From Epilithonimonas arachidiradicis (GTDB taxonomy: Bacteria > Bacteroidota > Bacteroidia > Flavobacteriales > Weeksellaceae): 64,000 bases of DNA. Shown here piece by piece: positions 8,793 through 17,670 of this stretch. Location: positions 186,001 to 250,000 of the forward strand of contig NZ_RAQH01000002.1 in assembly GCF_003610695.1 (NCBI RefSeq), given 5' to 3'. Within the stretch, counting starts at the first letter, position 1. Each line of letters opens with the position of its first letter. A model generated the notes under the pieces. That model was not told where the DNA came from. It ran no database searches and saw nothing but the letters and a program-made list of their open reading frames with translations. The position numbers and the translations under genes are program-made.

Positions 8793-10946
8793 ATGAAGAG
8801 AATTTTACAACTGCTATTTTCTGTATGTATTACGGTTTTTGGGTTTTCTCAAAGTCTCAAACCGATTGCGCAGAAAGTGGCAGCACAAAAATCAGCGAAA
8901 AAAACTTTCGCAAAATTTAGTCCTTTTACAAAAGATGTTGCATCAAAAAATGCTGCAACTTACAAAAATGAAGCGGAAGGTGTGACGGTAATGCAGTTGA
9001 AACCGACAGAATTACAGAGAATTGTAAACGAAAAACCAGAAACTATGGAAATGGATTTTCCGTTTGAAGATGGAGAGGTTACAGTAGAATTGGTTAAAAA
9101 TGAAATTTTCGCCGGAGGTTTTAAAGTAGGAACTGATAAAGGAGATGCTAATTATACACCTGGGGTTTATTATCAAGGTATCATCAAAGGGGATAATACG
9201 TCTGTTGTTGCCTTCAGTTTTTTTGATAATGATGTTGTTGGTGTAGCTTCTACAAATCAATTTGGAAATATCGTTGTGGGGAAAACTAAAAGTTCTCAAG
9301 ATTTTGTGTCTTACAGTGATTACAAGTTGAAATCTCAAAATCCGTTCTCTTGTAGCGCGGATGAACTTCCGGAAAATCAAACTAAGAAAATATCATTTGA
9401 TCCCAACAAGAAAAAAGCGTCCAAAGATGCTAACAGTTGTGTAAGAATTTATTTTGAAGTTGGTTATGGACCATATACACAGAATGGTTCTAATGTAGCT
9501 TCTACGGTGAATTGGGTCACGGCTTTGTTCAATAATATCAAAACACTCTATGATAATGAGAACGTAAAAGTAGCAATGAGTGAAACTTATGTTTGGACAA
9601 CTACAGATCCATATGCTGGCCAACCAGGAGTGATACTTAATCAATTCAGAACGACGAGAACTTCTTTTAATGGAGATCTTGCTCAGTTGATTAGGAATCC
9701 TGCAACGACGAGTGTTGCTTATGTTAATTCACTTTGTAGTATTTATAAATATTCTTATTGTGGTGTAAATAATCAAAACATTGCTGTTCCTACATATTCT
9801 TGGAATATCGAAGCTATGACACACGAGCTAGGACATAACCTTGGTTCTCCTCATACTCACGCCTGTGCTTGGAATGGTAATAATACAGCTATCGATGGTT
9901 GTGGACCAGCGTCAGGAAATGATGAAGGTTGTGATGGGCCACTTCCTACAACAACCAAAGGTACTATTATGAGTTACTGTCATCTTGTAGGTTCAGTAGG
10001 AATCAGCTTTGCTAACGGTTTTGGACAGCAGCCAGGAGACTTGATTAGAGAAACTATTGCAGGGAAACCTTGCCTTGGTTCAGACTGTATTGCTTCTTGT
10101 GATGTTACCGTTACTGGAGTTACAGTTAGTAATCTTGCAGCTAACACTGCTACTGCAACAATTGTAGATGCTACAGGAACAAATTGGAAGTATCGATTGA
10201 CTAAAACGACGGATGGAAGCGTAATAGCATCTGGGTCTACAACCAACAAAGTGTTGAACTTCACAAATCTTGAAGCTAACTCTTTTTACAAAATTGAAGT
10301 AGGAACAGATTGCGCTTCAACTTACCAACAAAGTCAGATTTTCATTACAGATGGTTCATGGTGTGGTAAAATAATTACAGATACAGGGGGCGAAAATGGA
10401 AATTATTCTAATAATGAAAAATGGACAAAGACTTTCTATCCGGATGTAGAAGGGCAAAAGCTAAAAATAACATTTACAGAGTTTGATCTTGAAAGTACGA
10501 CTGATTACTTAATGATTAGAAATGGATTAGCCAATTCTCCAGTCTTTTCAGGCGCAGCAAGATTAACAGGAACCACAATTCCGGACTCTTTTGAATCTAC
10601 TCATGCTTCGGGAGCTATCACCCTTATCTTCACTTCGGATGATGCTGGAACCAGAGCAGGTTTCAAAGCTAATTTTAACTGTACGGCATTAGCTGTAGAT
10701 GATGTGGTAAACTCTAAAGATATTGTATTATCTCCTAACCCGGTTAAAAATCAATTCACATTCAAAGGAATCAATAAAATGGTTTCTGTAGAATTGTATG
10801 ATATCTCTGGAAAATTACTTAAACAATTCGATACAGAAAGTTTGTCAAAAAATACCTTTGACGTTTCCAGATTGAAAACTGGTAATTACGTTGTGAAGGT
10901 TAAAACTGAGAACGACAGCTTTACTAAGAAATTAATCAAAGAATAA
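8793..10946 (+). CDS. T9SS-secreted metzincin metalloprotease with CUB-like domain (paralogue 2)
   Basis: A 717-residue protein with the same order as its upstream neighbour: signal peptide (MKRILQLLFSVCITVFGFSQ), pro-region, metzincin domain with HELGHNLGSPH (first zinc His at residue 344), CUB-like domain beginning WCGKIITDTGGE and a T9SS sorting domain. Shared stretches such as GIIKGDN, VAFSFFDND and PNPVKNQF show a tandem duplication. The open frame starts at TTG 8739; the ATG at 8793 is preferred because it begins the signal peptide. Differences concentrate in the pro-region and the loop after the zinc site, so specificity may have diverged (inference). Confidence 0.92.
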   Translation: MKRILQLLFSVCITVFGFSQSLKPIAQKVAAQKSAKKTFAKFSPFTKDVASKNAATYKNEAEGVTVMQLKPTELQRIVNEKPETMEMDFPFEDGEVTVELVKNEIFAGGFKVGTDKGDANYTPGVYYQGIIKGDNTSVVAFSFFDNDVVGVASTNQFGNIVVGKTKSSQDFVSYSDYKLKSQNPFSCSADELPENQTKKISFDPNKKKASKDANSCVRIYFEVGYGPYTQNGSNVASTVNWVTALFNNIKTLYDNENVKVAMSETYVWTTTDPYAGQPGVILNQFRTTRTSFNGDLAQLIRNPATTSVAYVNSLCSIYKYSYCGVNNQNIAVPTYSWNIEAMTHELGHNLGSPHTHACAWNGNNTAIDGCGPASGNDEGCDGPLPTTTKGTIMSYCHLVGSVGISFANGFGQQPGDLIRETIAGKPCLGSDCIASCDVTVTGVTVSNLAANTATATIVDATGTNWKYRLTKTTDGSVIASGSTTNKVLNFTNLEANSFYKIEVGTDCASTYQQSQIFITDGSWCGKIITDTGGENGNYSNNEKWTKTFYPDVEGQKLKITFTEFDLESTTDYLMIRNGLANSPVFSGAARLTGTTIPDSFESTHASGAITLIFTSDDAGTRAGFKANFNCTALAVDDVVNSKDIVLSPNPVKNQFTFKGINKMVSVELYDISGKLLKQFDTESLSKNTFDVSRLKTGNYVVKVKTENDSFTKKLIKE

Positions 10947-10965
10947 TATATCTTCAAATAAAAAT

Positions 10966-10993
10966 AAAACCGGCAAATATTGCCGGTTTTTTT
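10966..10993. terminator. bidirectional terminator between convergent genes
   Basis: An 11-bp stem AAAACCGGCAA/TTGCCGGTTTT with a 3-nt loop is flanked by A and T runs. It serves the protease on the plus strand and the SAM hydrolase gene on the minus strand, whose stop codon it touches. Confidence 0.88.
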
Positions 10994-11819
10994 ATACAAA
11001 TTCTACATAGATTTTCTCTCCGGTACTCATCCCGAATAGGGTAGAAGCACCATTCAGCACACTGCCTTTATAAATGGTGATTTCCAAGAGGTCAGCATCA
11101 TTGAAAATAACAGATGATTTCCCGTGGAATTCCGGTTCCCTGTTCCAATCCGTCACGACATCTGTATATTGCTCCATAATTTTTGACAATACAATATTTC
11201 GGAATCTTACCGTGAACTCCCCATTAATTGCTGCATGCTTTTCGAAAAATTTTCGGCTGATATTGGAAACCACATTCCCGAAGTTATCAATATACATCAC
11301 TTCACCAACAATCATTTTTTCAGCTTCGTTATAGATCGCTTTTGGGAAAGAGATATCTTTTATTGTTTTAATTTTTCTGCCAATCACTTCCGGTAATCCG
11401 CCTTTGTAAAGATGCATTGCTGCAGGAACAAAAATATCTGTCGATGGAAAAGAAACCTTGTCATCAAATCTGTTATTCAAAGTTATTTCATAGATAGCTT
11501 CTGGTTTAATGTCAAAAAACATCAGGTTAATGATTCCATTATCCGCACAAATGAAATAATGACCATCTATTTTGGTAATAATATTCTTCCTAGATTTATG
11601 ATGAAAGCTGTCCACAGAAATGATATGGATGCTTTCTTCCGGAAAAAATTTATAGGCATTTCTTACAATATAAGCAGTTTGCAAAAGGTTATAAGCCATT
11701 ATGTTATGAGTGATATCAACTACTTTTACATCCTCGCTCCAGCTGAGTATTTTACCTTTGATGCTTGCGACCCGATGATCCACAAGTCCGTAATCTGAAG
11801 TAAGCGTGATGACTGACAT
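10992..11819 (-). CDS. SAM hydrolase / SAM hydroxide adenosyltransferase family (DUF62)
   Basis: A 275-residue protein of the fluorinase/chlorinase/DUF62 family. It opens with the hallmark ITLTSDYGLVDHRVASIKG and contains the conserved core VVDITHNIMAYN. It also has DNGIINLMF and YIDNFGNVVSNI, all typical of the two-domain trimeric fold. Characterised DUF62 enzymes split S-adenosylmethionine to adenosine and methionine using hydroxide; the physiological reason is not clear. The gene is divergent from phoH, with about 100 bp between them. A TAAATTTG box on the minus strand at 11836-11843 may be its -7 element. Confidence 0.87.
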   Translation of the reverse strand: MSVITLTSDYGLVDHRVASIKGKILSWSEDVKVVDITHNIMAYNLLQTAYIVRNAYKFFPEESIHIISVDSFHHKSRKNIITKIDGHYFICADNGIINLMFFDIKPEAIYEITLNNRFDDKVSFPSTDIFVPAAMHLYKGGLPEVIGRKIKTIKDISFPKAIYNEAEKMIVGEVMYIDNFGNVVSNISRKFFEKHAAINGEFTVRFRNIVLSKIMEQYTDVVTDWNREPEFHGKSSVIFNDADLLEITIYKGSVLNGASTLFGMSTGEKIYVEFV

Positions 11820-11835
11820 TTGATAAGATTTGTTG

Positions 11836-11896
11836 CAAATTTAATATAATTCAATTTTTAAAGGCGCATAAGATGTCAAATCTATTCATATATTTG
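11836..11896. promoter_or_regulatory. divergent promoter region, SAM hydrolase / phoH
   Basis: Two sequences match the Bacteroidetes -7 consensus TAnnTTTG: TAAATTTG on the minus strand (11836-11843) facing the SAM hydrolase gene, and TATATTTG on the plus strand (11889-11896) 24 bp before the phoH ATG. Neither has a clear TTG at the expected -33 position. Confidence 0.45.
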
Positions 11897-11920
11897 TTAG
11901 ACTAACCACTAATATTATTT

Positions 11921-12868
11921 ATGTTCGAAATCAATTATGAACTAGAAGATATCAACACCAAGACATTTTACGGTGTTCAGAATCAGAATTTCAATCTGAT
12001 AAAATCCAGTTTTCCAACCCTTAAGATCACTGGCAGAGACAACTTCATCTTTGCAATGGGAAACAGGGAAACGCTGGATCTCTTCAAGCAAAAACTGGAC
12101 GATATAACAGCTTACATCTCTAAGCATAATTCTATAGAAATCAAACAGCTCGAATCGGTTTTAAAATTAAAAGACGATTCCGAAAAACAATTGGTATTCG
12201 ATCAGGATATCATTGTAAAAGGCGTTAATGGTAAAGCGATCAAAGCTAAAACCACAAATCTTAAGAAGTTGGTCAAAGTTTCTGAGAAGAAGGATATGGT
12301 TTTTGCGATTGGTCCTGCTGGAACAGGAAAGACTTATACGAGTGTTGCCTTGGCTGTAAGAGCGCTCCGTGATAAAGAAGTTAAAAGAATCATTTTAACC
12401 AGACCTGCAGTTGAAGCAGGTGAAAGTTTGGGATTCCTTCCCGGAGATCTGAAAGAGAAGCTTGATCCGTATTTGCAGCCGCTCTATGATGCACTTCGCG
12501 ATATGATCCCACACGAGAAGTTGGAAGGTTATATGGAAAAGAAAGTGATCGAGGTTGCACCTTTGGCTTTTATGAGAGGTAGAACCCTGGACGAAGCTTT
12601 TGTGATTCTGGATGAAGCGCAGAACACCACACATTCTCAAATGAAAATGTTCCTGACAAGAATGGGAATGAATGCTAAGTTTATCATCACAGGCGACCCG
12701 AGCCAAATCGATCTCCCGCCTAAACAACAATCTGGCCTCAAAGAATCGATGAGCATCCTGAAGGATATCAATGAGATCGGTTTTGTGTATCTTACAGAAG
12801 AAGATGTTGTAAGACATCCTGTTGTTAAAAAAATTATCGTGGCTTATAACAACAGCGAAAAAAAGTAA
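11921..12868 (+). CDS. phoH: PhoH-family ATPase
   Basis: A 315-residue PhoH-like protein with a P-loop NTPase domain. Walker A is GPAGTGKTYTS near residue 128 and Walker B is AFVILDEAQNTT near residue 222. The family segments RPAVEAGESLGFLPGDLKEK and TGDPSQIDLPPKQQSGL are also present. The N-terminal ~110 residues include the KH-like region typical of this form. PhoH2-type proteins are linked to RNA helicase/RNase activity, but the role of single PhoH proteins remains poorly defined. It starts with ATG and is monocistronic by appearance. Confidence 0.92.
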   Translation: MFEINYELEDINTKTFYGVQNQNFNLIKSSFPTLKITGRDNFIFAMGNRETLDLFKQKLDDITAYISKHNSIEIKQLESVLKLKDDSEKQLVFDQDIIVKGVNGKAIKAKTTNLKKLVKVSEKKDMVFAIGPAGTGKTYTSVALAVRALRDKEVKRIILTRPAVEAGESLGFLPGDLKEKLDPYLQPLYDALRDMIPHEKLEGYMEKKVIEVAPLAFMRGRTLDEAFVILDEAQNTTHSQMKMFLTRMGMNAKFIITGDPSQIDLPPKQQSGLKESMSILKDINEIGFVYLTEEDVVRHPVVKKIIVAYNNSEKK

Positions 12869-12927
12869 AGATTTAATATTTGGTACAAAACTTGGTAAGT
12901 TTTTTCTGAAATTAAATTTTTGAAACT

Positions 12928-13449
12928 ATGAAAAAGTTATTTTTAGCAGCAGCCATTGCTGTATTTGGTTTTACACAGGCCCAGGAAGGATTCAAATTAG
13001 GTGCTCACATTGGAGCTCCAACTACAGGTAATTCTCCTTTCACTTTAGGACTTGACGCGGCTTACAGATGGAATATCGCAAAAGGTTTTGATCTTGGCGT
13101 TGCAACAGGATATTCTCACTTTATAGGTAAAAGTTATGATTATCCAGGTGGATCGATAAAAGCAGATGATTTTGGTTTTATTCCGGTGGCAGTTTCTGGT
13201 AAATATTCATTTTCTGGAGCGCCTATTGGAGTTGGTCTTGATTTAGGATATGCAATCTCTACTGCAGAGCATGTGAACGGCGGCTTCTATGCACTTCCAA
13301 AATTTATGTATAATATGCCGACGGGTGAACTATACATTGGTTATCAAAGTATTGCAGGAGACAATAGAAGATATTATGATGACCGCCCGGTTGTAGGGAA
13401 GGAATCTGTCGGTGCAGTAATCGTAGGATATAATTTTTATTTGAAATAA
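12928..13449 (+). CDS. secreted outer-membrane beta-barrel-like protein, 173 aa
   Basis: The signal peptide MKKLFLAAAIAVFGFTQAQ leads to a glycine- and aromatic-rich chain of alternating hydrophobic residues ending GAVIVGYNFYLK, the aromatic end expected of an outer-membrane strand. The signal peptide resembles that of the next gene (MKKLIFTAAIAIFGLSNAQ), and both are small barrel-like proteins, so they may be diverged relatives. No specific function can be assigned. A strong terminator follows. Confidence 0.75.
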   Translation: MKKLFLAAAIAVFGFTQAQEGFKLGAHIGAPTTGNSPFTLGLDAAYRWNIAKGFDLGVATGYSHFIGKSYDYPGGSIKADDFGFIPVAVSGKYSFSGAPIGVGLDLGYAISTAEHVNGGFYALPKFMYNMPTGELYIGYQSIAGDNRRYYDDRPVVGKESVGAVIVGYNFYLK

Positions 13450-13469
13450 GTATTTCACAAAATAGATTT

Positions 13470-13501
13470 AAAAACTCCAGTCTTTTTAGGCTGGAGTTTT
13501 T
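13470..13501 (+). terminator. rho-independent terminator
   Basis: Stem AAAACTCCAG/CTGGAGTTTT with a 10-nt loop and flanking A and T runs, 20 bp after the barrel-like gene. Confidence 0.88.
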
Positions 13502-13641
13502 GATTTGTCTGAATCTTAAAAAGTGCTGAATTATGTTAATTGTAGAATTTTTACATTTTATTTTGAAGTTTGGAAAAAAATATTAATTTAGCAATGTTTT
13601 AAGTTAAATTAACAATTAATAACATTTTTAAAATTACAACT

Positions 13642-14199
13642 ATGAAAAAATTAATTTTTACAGCCGCAATTGCAATCTTTGGATTGTCCAATGCACAAAC
13701 TTTTGGTTTAAAGGCTGGTGCCAATGTTTCAAGTGTTTCAAATTCTGATGATAGTAAAGCTAAATTTGGCTTTTATGCTGGTGCTTTTGTTAATGTTCCA
13801 TTAGCGGAAAGTTTTAGTCTTCAGCCAGAGGTACTTTACAATGGAAAAGGTGTGAAGTATGATGGGCCTGGTGATGGATCTACTAATTTAGATTATATTT
13901 CAGTACCTGTTATGTTCCAGTATAAAGCAACGCCTCAGTTTTATTTAGAAGCTGGTCCGGAATTTAGTTTTTTAATTAGTGCAAAAGATAAGTGGGATGG
14001 TGGTTCAGAAGATGCAAAAGACTTTATAAACGGATTTGATTTAGGGATTGGTTTGGGAGCTGGATATGATTTTACACCAAACTTTGGAGCTAATATCAGA
14101 TATGTTGCTGGTGTTACAGATATTGCAAAAGAAAATGAAGACGACGCCCTTAGAAACGGAGTTTTCCAATTTGGTTTAACTTACAAGTTTGGAAAATAA
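13642..14199 (+). CDS. outer-membrane beta-barrel (PorT-like / porin family) protein
   Basis: A 185-residue protein with signal peptide MKKLIFTAAIAIFGLSNAQ. The start of the mature protein, FGLKAGANVSSVS, and the repeated pattern of strands (SLQPEVLYNGKGVKYDG, LDYISVPVMFQYKA, FYLEAGPEFSFLISAK) are typical of the PorT/outer-membrane-beta-barrel family common in Bacteroidetes. The chain ends GVFQFGLTYKFGK, with an aromatic-rich last strand. The 190-bp upstream gap is A+T-rich and contains the preceding terminator. Function is unknown beyond location. Confidence 0.82.
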   Translation: MKKLIFTAAIAIFGLSNAQTFGLKAGANVSSVSNSDDSKAKFGFYAGAFVNVPLAESFSLQPEVLYNGKGVKYDGPGDGSTNLDYISVPVMFQYKATPQFYLEAGPEFSFLISAKDKWDGGSEDAKDFINGFDLGIGLGAGYDFTPNFGANIRYVAGVTDIAKENEDDALRNGVFQFGLTYKFGK

Positions 14200-14220
14200 T
14201 TTTATTTAAAATAAATAATT

Positions 14221-14249
14221 CAAACCACTCAAATCTGAGTGGTTTTTTT
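14221..14249 (+). terminator. rho-independent terminator
   Basis: Stem AACCACTCA/TGAGTGGTT with a short loop and seven T residues, 22 bp after the PorT-like gene. Confidence 0.88.
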
Positions 14250-14324
14250 ATGGAATTTTTATAACCGCAGATTTTTTGAGGTCATCAAAAAAACGTAATT
14301 TCGCAAGAAAGCAAATCCAATATA

Positions 14325-15176
14325 ATGAGCAAATCAATAGAAGAGCTGAAAAGCCTTTCAACGCAGATCAGAAGAGATATTCTGAGAATGGTTCACGCTG
14401 TAAACAGTGGTCACCCGGGAGGATCTCTTGGTTGTACAGAATATTTTGTAGCACTTTACGGGGAAGTTATGAACTACAAATTACCTTTTTCTATGGAAGG
14501 TAAGAACGAAGATTTATTTTTCCTTTCAAACGGACATATTTCTCCGGTGTTTTATAGCACACTGGCGAGATTTGGATTTTTTCCAGTTGCAGAATTAGCA
14601 ACGTTTAGAAAATTAAACTCAAGATTACAAGGCCACCCAACGACACACGAAGGTTTACCGGGAATCAGAGTGGCTTCAGGTTCGTTAGGTCAAGGTTTGT
14701 CAGTTGCTTTAGGAGCCGCTCAGGGTAAAAAATTAGACGGAGATAATTCTTTGGTTTACACACTTCATGGTGATGGTGAGTTGCAGGAAGGTCAAAACTG
14801 GGAAGCACTGATGTATGCATCTGCCAAGAAAGTGGATAACATCATCGCAACAATAGATTATAACGGAAGACAGATTGATGGAGATACAGATGATGTATTG
14901 TCTTTGGGAGATTTGAGAAGAAAATTAGAAGCTTTCGGATGGTTGGTTCTTGAAGAGAAAAACGGAAACGATTTGGAGGCGGTTATTGCTATTCTCAACA
15001 AAGCAAAAGCAGAAACCGGAAACGGAAAACCTGTTGCGATTCTTCTTCATACAGAGATGGGAAGTGGAGTAGATTTTATGGTGGGAAGTCACGCTTGGCA
15101 CGGAAAAGCGCCTAATGATGAGCAGTTGGCAACAGCTTTCAAACAACTATATTTAGAAGCACCAGCAGATTATTAA
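14325..15176 (+). CDS. transketolase, N-terminal (thiamine-binding) subunit
   Basis: A 283-residue thiamine-diphosphate-binding half of transketolase. The conserved HPGGSLGCTEYFVALYG, the HGDGELQEGQNWEA metal/ThDP motif and HAWHGKAPND near the end are all present. Transketolase moves two-carbon ketol units in the pentose phosphate pathway. In many bacteria the enzyme is encoded by two adjacent genes, so this is not a broken gene. The partner lies 119 bp downstream, the gap holding an inverted-repeat element. Confidence 0.92.
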   Translation: MSKSIEELKSLSTQIRRDILRMVHAVNSGHPGGSLGCTEYFVALYGEVMNYKLPFSMEGKNEDLFFLSNGHISPVFYSTLARFGFFPVAELATFRKLNSRLQGHPTTHEGLPGIRVASGSLGQGLSVALGAAQGKKLDGDNSLVYTLHGDGELQEGQNWEALMYASAKKVDNIIATIDYNGRQIDGDTDDVLSLGDLRRKLEAFGWLVLEEKNGNDLEAVIAILNKAKAETGNGKPVAILLHTEMGSGVDFMVGSHAWHGKAPNDEQLATAFKQLYLEAPADY

Positions 15177-15272
15177 TTATCAATGATAAATTATTAATGA
15201 TTAATGATTCTTTTTCACGTAAAGTAAAATACAGTAAAAATCATTTATCAACTATTATTTATCAATTATAAT
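15176..15272. repeat. 34-bp-arm inverted repeat between the transketolase genes
   Basis: Two A+T-rich arms (15176-15209 and 15239-15272) are complementary at about 27 of 34 positions around a 29-nt spacer. The left arm begins at the stop codon of the first subunit gene. The arms are built from repeated TGATAAAT/AATGATT words. It could fold in the shared transcript and adjust expression of the second gene, or be an inserted repeat; I cannot tell which. Confidence 0.65.
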
Positions 15273-15295
15273 ATTCATCCATCAATTATAATAAA

Positions 15296-16249
15296 ATGAA
15301 ATATACATATACAGAAAAAAAAGATACACGTTCCGGTTTTGGAGCAGGATTGGCAGAGTTAGCTGATACTAATCCAAATGTTGTAGCACTTTGCGCAGAC
15401 CTAATCGGATCGCTTAAAATGGAGAAATTCATAGAGAAAGCACCGGAAAGATTTTTCCAGACAGGTATTGCTGAGGCTAATATGATGGGCTTGGCTGCAG
15501 GTTTGACAATCAATGGGAAAATTCCTTTTGCTGGGACTTTCGCCAACTTTGCAACTTCTCGAGTTTACGATCAGATTCGTCAGTCGATTGCATATTCTGG
15601 AAAGAATGTGAAAATTGCTGCTTCTCACGCTGGAGTTACTTTGGGCGAAGATGGCGCAACGCATCAGGTTTTGGAAGATATCGGGATGATGAAAATGCTT
15701 CCTGGGATGACGGTAATCAATCCTTGTGATTATAACCAGACAAAAGCGGCGACTTTAGCTGCTGCTGCACACGAAGGTCCCGTTTATTTGAGATTCGGAC
15801 GTCCTGTGGTACCGGTTTTCATTCCGGAAGATATGCCTTTCGAGATTGGAAAAGGAATTCTTTTGCAAGAAGGAACAGACGTTACGATTGTTGCAACCGG
15901 ACATTTAGTTTGGGAGTCTTTGTTAGCGGCAGATGAGTTGGAAAAAGAAGGTATTTCAGTTGAAATCATCAACATCCACACCATCAAACCTTTGGATGAA
16001 GAAATCATCTTGAAATCTGTAGAGAAAACAGGTAGAATTGTTTCTGCAGAAGAACATAATTATCTTGGCGGACTTGGAGAATCTGTTGCTGGAATGTTGT
16101 CTAGAAGAAGACCAACGCCTCAGGAGTTTGTAGCGGTACACGATACTTTCGGGGAATCCGGAACGCCTGCAGAATTGATGAAAAAATATCAAATCGATGC
16201 AGAAGCTGTTGTAAAAGCAGTGAAAAGAATCATCGAAAGAACAAAATAG
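15296..16249 (+). CDS. transketolase, C-terminal (pyrimidine-binding and C-terminal domain) subunit
   Basis: A 317-residue protein starting MKYTYTEKKDTRSGFGAGLAEL. It contains the pyrimidine-binding domain with FFQTGIAEANMMGLAAGL (its catalytic glutamate lies in GIAEANM). It also has SHAGVTLGEDGATHQ, the family's substrate-binding region, and a C-terminal domain with VSAEEHNYLGGLGESVA. It pairs with the preceding subunit to make the full transketolase. A terminator hairpin follows. Confidence 0.92.
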   Translation: MKYTYTEKKDTRSGFGAGLAELADTNPNVVALCADLIGSLKMEKFIEKAPERFFQTGIAEANMMGLAAGLTINGKIPFAGTFANFATSRVYDQIRQSIAYSGKNVKIAASHAGVTLGEDGATHQVLEDIGMMKMLPGMTVINPCDYNQTKAATLAAAAHEGPVYLRFGRPVVPVFIPEDMPFEIGKGILLQEGTDVTIVATGHLVWESLLAADELEKEGISVEIINIHTIKPLDEEIILKSVEKTGRIVSAEEHNYLGGLGESVAGMLSRRRPTPQEFVAVHDTFGESGTPAELMKKYQIDAEAVVKAVKRIIERTK

Positions 16250-16271
16250 ATTTTCACAATTTATAAATAGC

Positions 16272-16298
16272 AAATCCACCATTTTTGGTGGATTTTTT
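16272..16298 (+). terminator. rho-independent terminator
   Basis: Stem AAATCCACC/GGTGGATTT with a 5-nt loop and a T-run, after the transketolase genes. Confidence 0.88.
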
Positions 16299-16302
16299 GT
16301 TT

Positions 16303-16450
16303 GACTAAGTCGACTTCGTTAGGTTTGGGCGCCTTTATCCGCTCTCCGTTCCCGCTTTTTTCTGTCATTGCGAACAACATGAAACAATCTGTAGAAATTT
16401 TGTAAAGTCGCAATAACAGAAAAAGAGCTCCACTCAGGTCGGGGCGCAAG
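16303..16450 (+). repeat. nested hairpin repeat, copy 1
   Basis: The outer segment begins CTTCGTTAGGTTTGGGCGCC and ends GGTCGGGGCGC. In the middle a near-perfect hairpin (16354-16373 with 16408-16428) has GCTTTTTTCTGTCATTGCGA as its left arm. The stem begins with a T-run and ends with an A-run. Its internal sequence, GTCATTGCGAACAACATGAA, resembles the core of copy 2. It fills the gap between the transketolase terminator and the ACC deaminase-like gene. Confidence 0.65.
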
Positions 16451-16524
16451 AGATTCGTTGGTTAATATTATTATAAAATAAGTTTTGTCATAGAAGCTTT
16501 CACTGGAAATATTTATTTTTGACA

Positions 16525-17433
16525 ATGCTTCAGATTCCGGAACATAACATCCCCATTGTTGAAATCAAAACTGATTTTGATGTTCAGATTTTTATCAAGA
16601 GAGAAGACTTGATTCATCCGAAAATTTCCGGAAACAAATTTTGGAAACTCTTTTTCAATGTCAATCAATACTTAGAAAATAAACCAGAGAATCCTTTATT
16701 GATTACTTTCGGAGGTGCATTTTCAAATCATATTGCGTCGGTTGCTGCTTTTGGAAAACAATTTAATATTCCCACAATTGGCATTATCCGAGGAAATGAA
16801 TTGGAGAATAACTGGCAAGACAATCCAACACTTTCCGAAGCTTCCAAAAACGGAATGCAGTTCTTCTTTGTACCAAGAGAAGATTATCAAAATAAAGAAA
16901 AATTAACTCAAAAATTTTCAGAGAAATATCCCAATTCATTGATTATTCCAGAAGGTGGAAGTAATGAAATGGCAGTTGAAGGCGTCCAATATATGTTGGG
17001 AAATGACACCAAAGATTTTGATTATCTTTGCACGGCTGTTGGAACTGGCGGAACAATTGCTGGGATTTCCAGGTTTGCAGAAGAACATCAGAAAGTAATT
17101 GGAATCAAGGTTGTAAAGGATGATTCGCTGGGGAAAATGATCCAAGAATGGAGTAGAAGAAACAATTTTGAATTGATTGATGCGGATGAAAAGCGATACG
17201 GAAAAATAACTGATGAGAATATTCGTTTTATAAATTGGTTTTATAACGAATACCATATTCCGCTTGACCCAATCTATACAGGAAAGATTATGCAGAAGAT
17301 TTTTGATTTGGCAGAGAAAAGTTTCTTTCCGAAAGGTTCAAAGATTCTGGCGTTTCATACTGGTGGATTACAGGGAATCAAAGGAGCAAATCAGTTTTTG
17401 AAAAGTAAAGGAAGGGAACTAATTGCGGAATAA
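16525..17433 (+). CDS. 1-aminocyclopropane-1-carboxylate deaminase / D-cysteine desulfhydrase family protein
   Basis: A 302-residue PLP enzyme of the tryptophan synthase beta fold. The PLP lysine is in HPKISGNKFWKL. The conserved FGGAFSNHIASVAAFG follows, then the phosphate-binding loop in CTAVGTGGTIAGISRF and the closing FHTGGLQG. Members release ammonia from ACC or sulfide from D-cysteine; which substrate applies cannot be read with confidence. The frame opens at TTG 16519, but ATG 16525 is preferred. The gene sits between two copies of the nested hairpin repeat. Confidence 0.85.
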   Translation: MLQIPEHNIPIVEIKTDFDVQIFIKREDLIHPKISGNKFWKLFFNVNQYLENKPENPLLITFGGAFSNHIASVAAFGKQFNIPTIGIIRGNELENNWQDNPTLSEASKNGMQFFFVPREDYQNKEKLTQKFSEKYPNSLIIPEGGSNEMAVEGVQYMLGNDTKDFDYLCTAVGTGGTIAGISRFAEEHQKVIGIKVVKDDSLGKMIQEWSRRNNFELIDADEKRYGKITDENIRFINWFYNEYHIPLDPIYTGKIMQKIFDLAEKSFFPKGSKILAFHTGGLQGIKGANQFLKSKGRELIAE

Positions 17434-17436
17434 AAC

Positions 17437-17464
17437 CTCTTCAGAGTTTCAAACTGAAGGGGTT
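17437..17464 (+). terminator. hairpin after ACC deaminase-like gene, weak terminator
   Basis: Stem AACCTCTTCAG/CTGAAGGGGTT with one G-T pair directly after the stop. It lacks a strong T-run, so termination efficiency is doubtful. Confidence 0.4.
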
Positions 17465-17511
17465 GATTAAGTTTTCAAATTTTGTTTTGATGACAAAAGT
17501 TGAAAAGAATT

Positions 17512-17636
17512 AGAAACCCATAGCCCTGATAGTAGCGGCATCCTTTTTTGGCATTGCGGTGAAAAATTCTAAGGATTGCCTTCACTTTCGTTCGCAATGA
17601 CAAAAAAGATATAGCGGATAGCGGGATTAGCTCCTT
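17512..17636 (-). repeat. nested hairpin repeat, copy 2
   Basis: The central hairpin has arms 17543-17558 and 17593-17608 (CTTTTTTGGCATTGCG against its complement, one mismatch). The outer segments carry TAGCGGCATCC and, on the other side, ATAGCGGATAGCGGGATTAG. Read on the minus strand, the order (CCGCTATCCGCTATATC, T-run, cargo, A-run, GGATGCCGCT) agrees with the copy at 46121. It fills the gap before the glucosaminidase gene. Confidence 0.7.
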
Positions 17637-17670
17637 AAAAATAAAGAATAAATATTTTAAAATATTGAAA

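Noticed and set aside
14325-16249. Transketolase split by a frameshift
   Set aside because: The two halves match the normal two-subunit form, each with complete ends and own start codon.
17437-17464. Hairpin as riboswitch
   Set aside because: It is a simple stem without a conserved aptamer pattern and lies after, not before, a gene.
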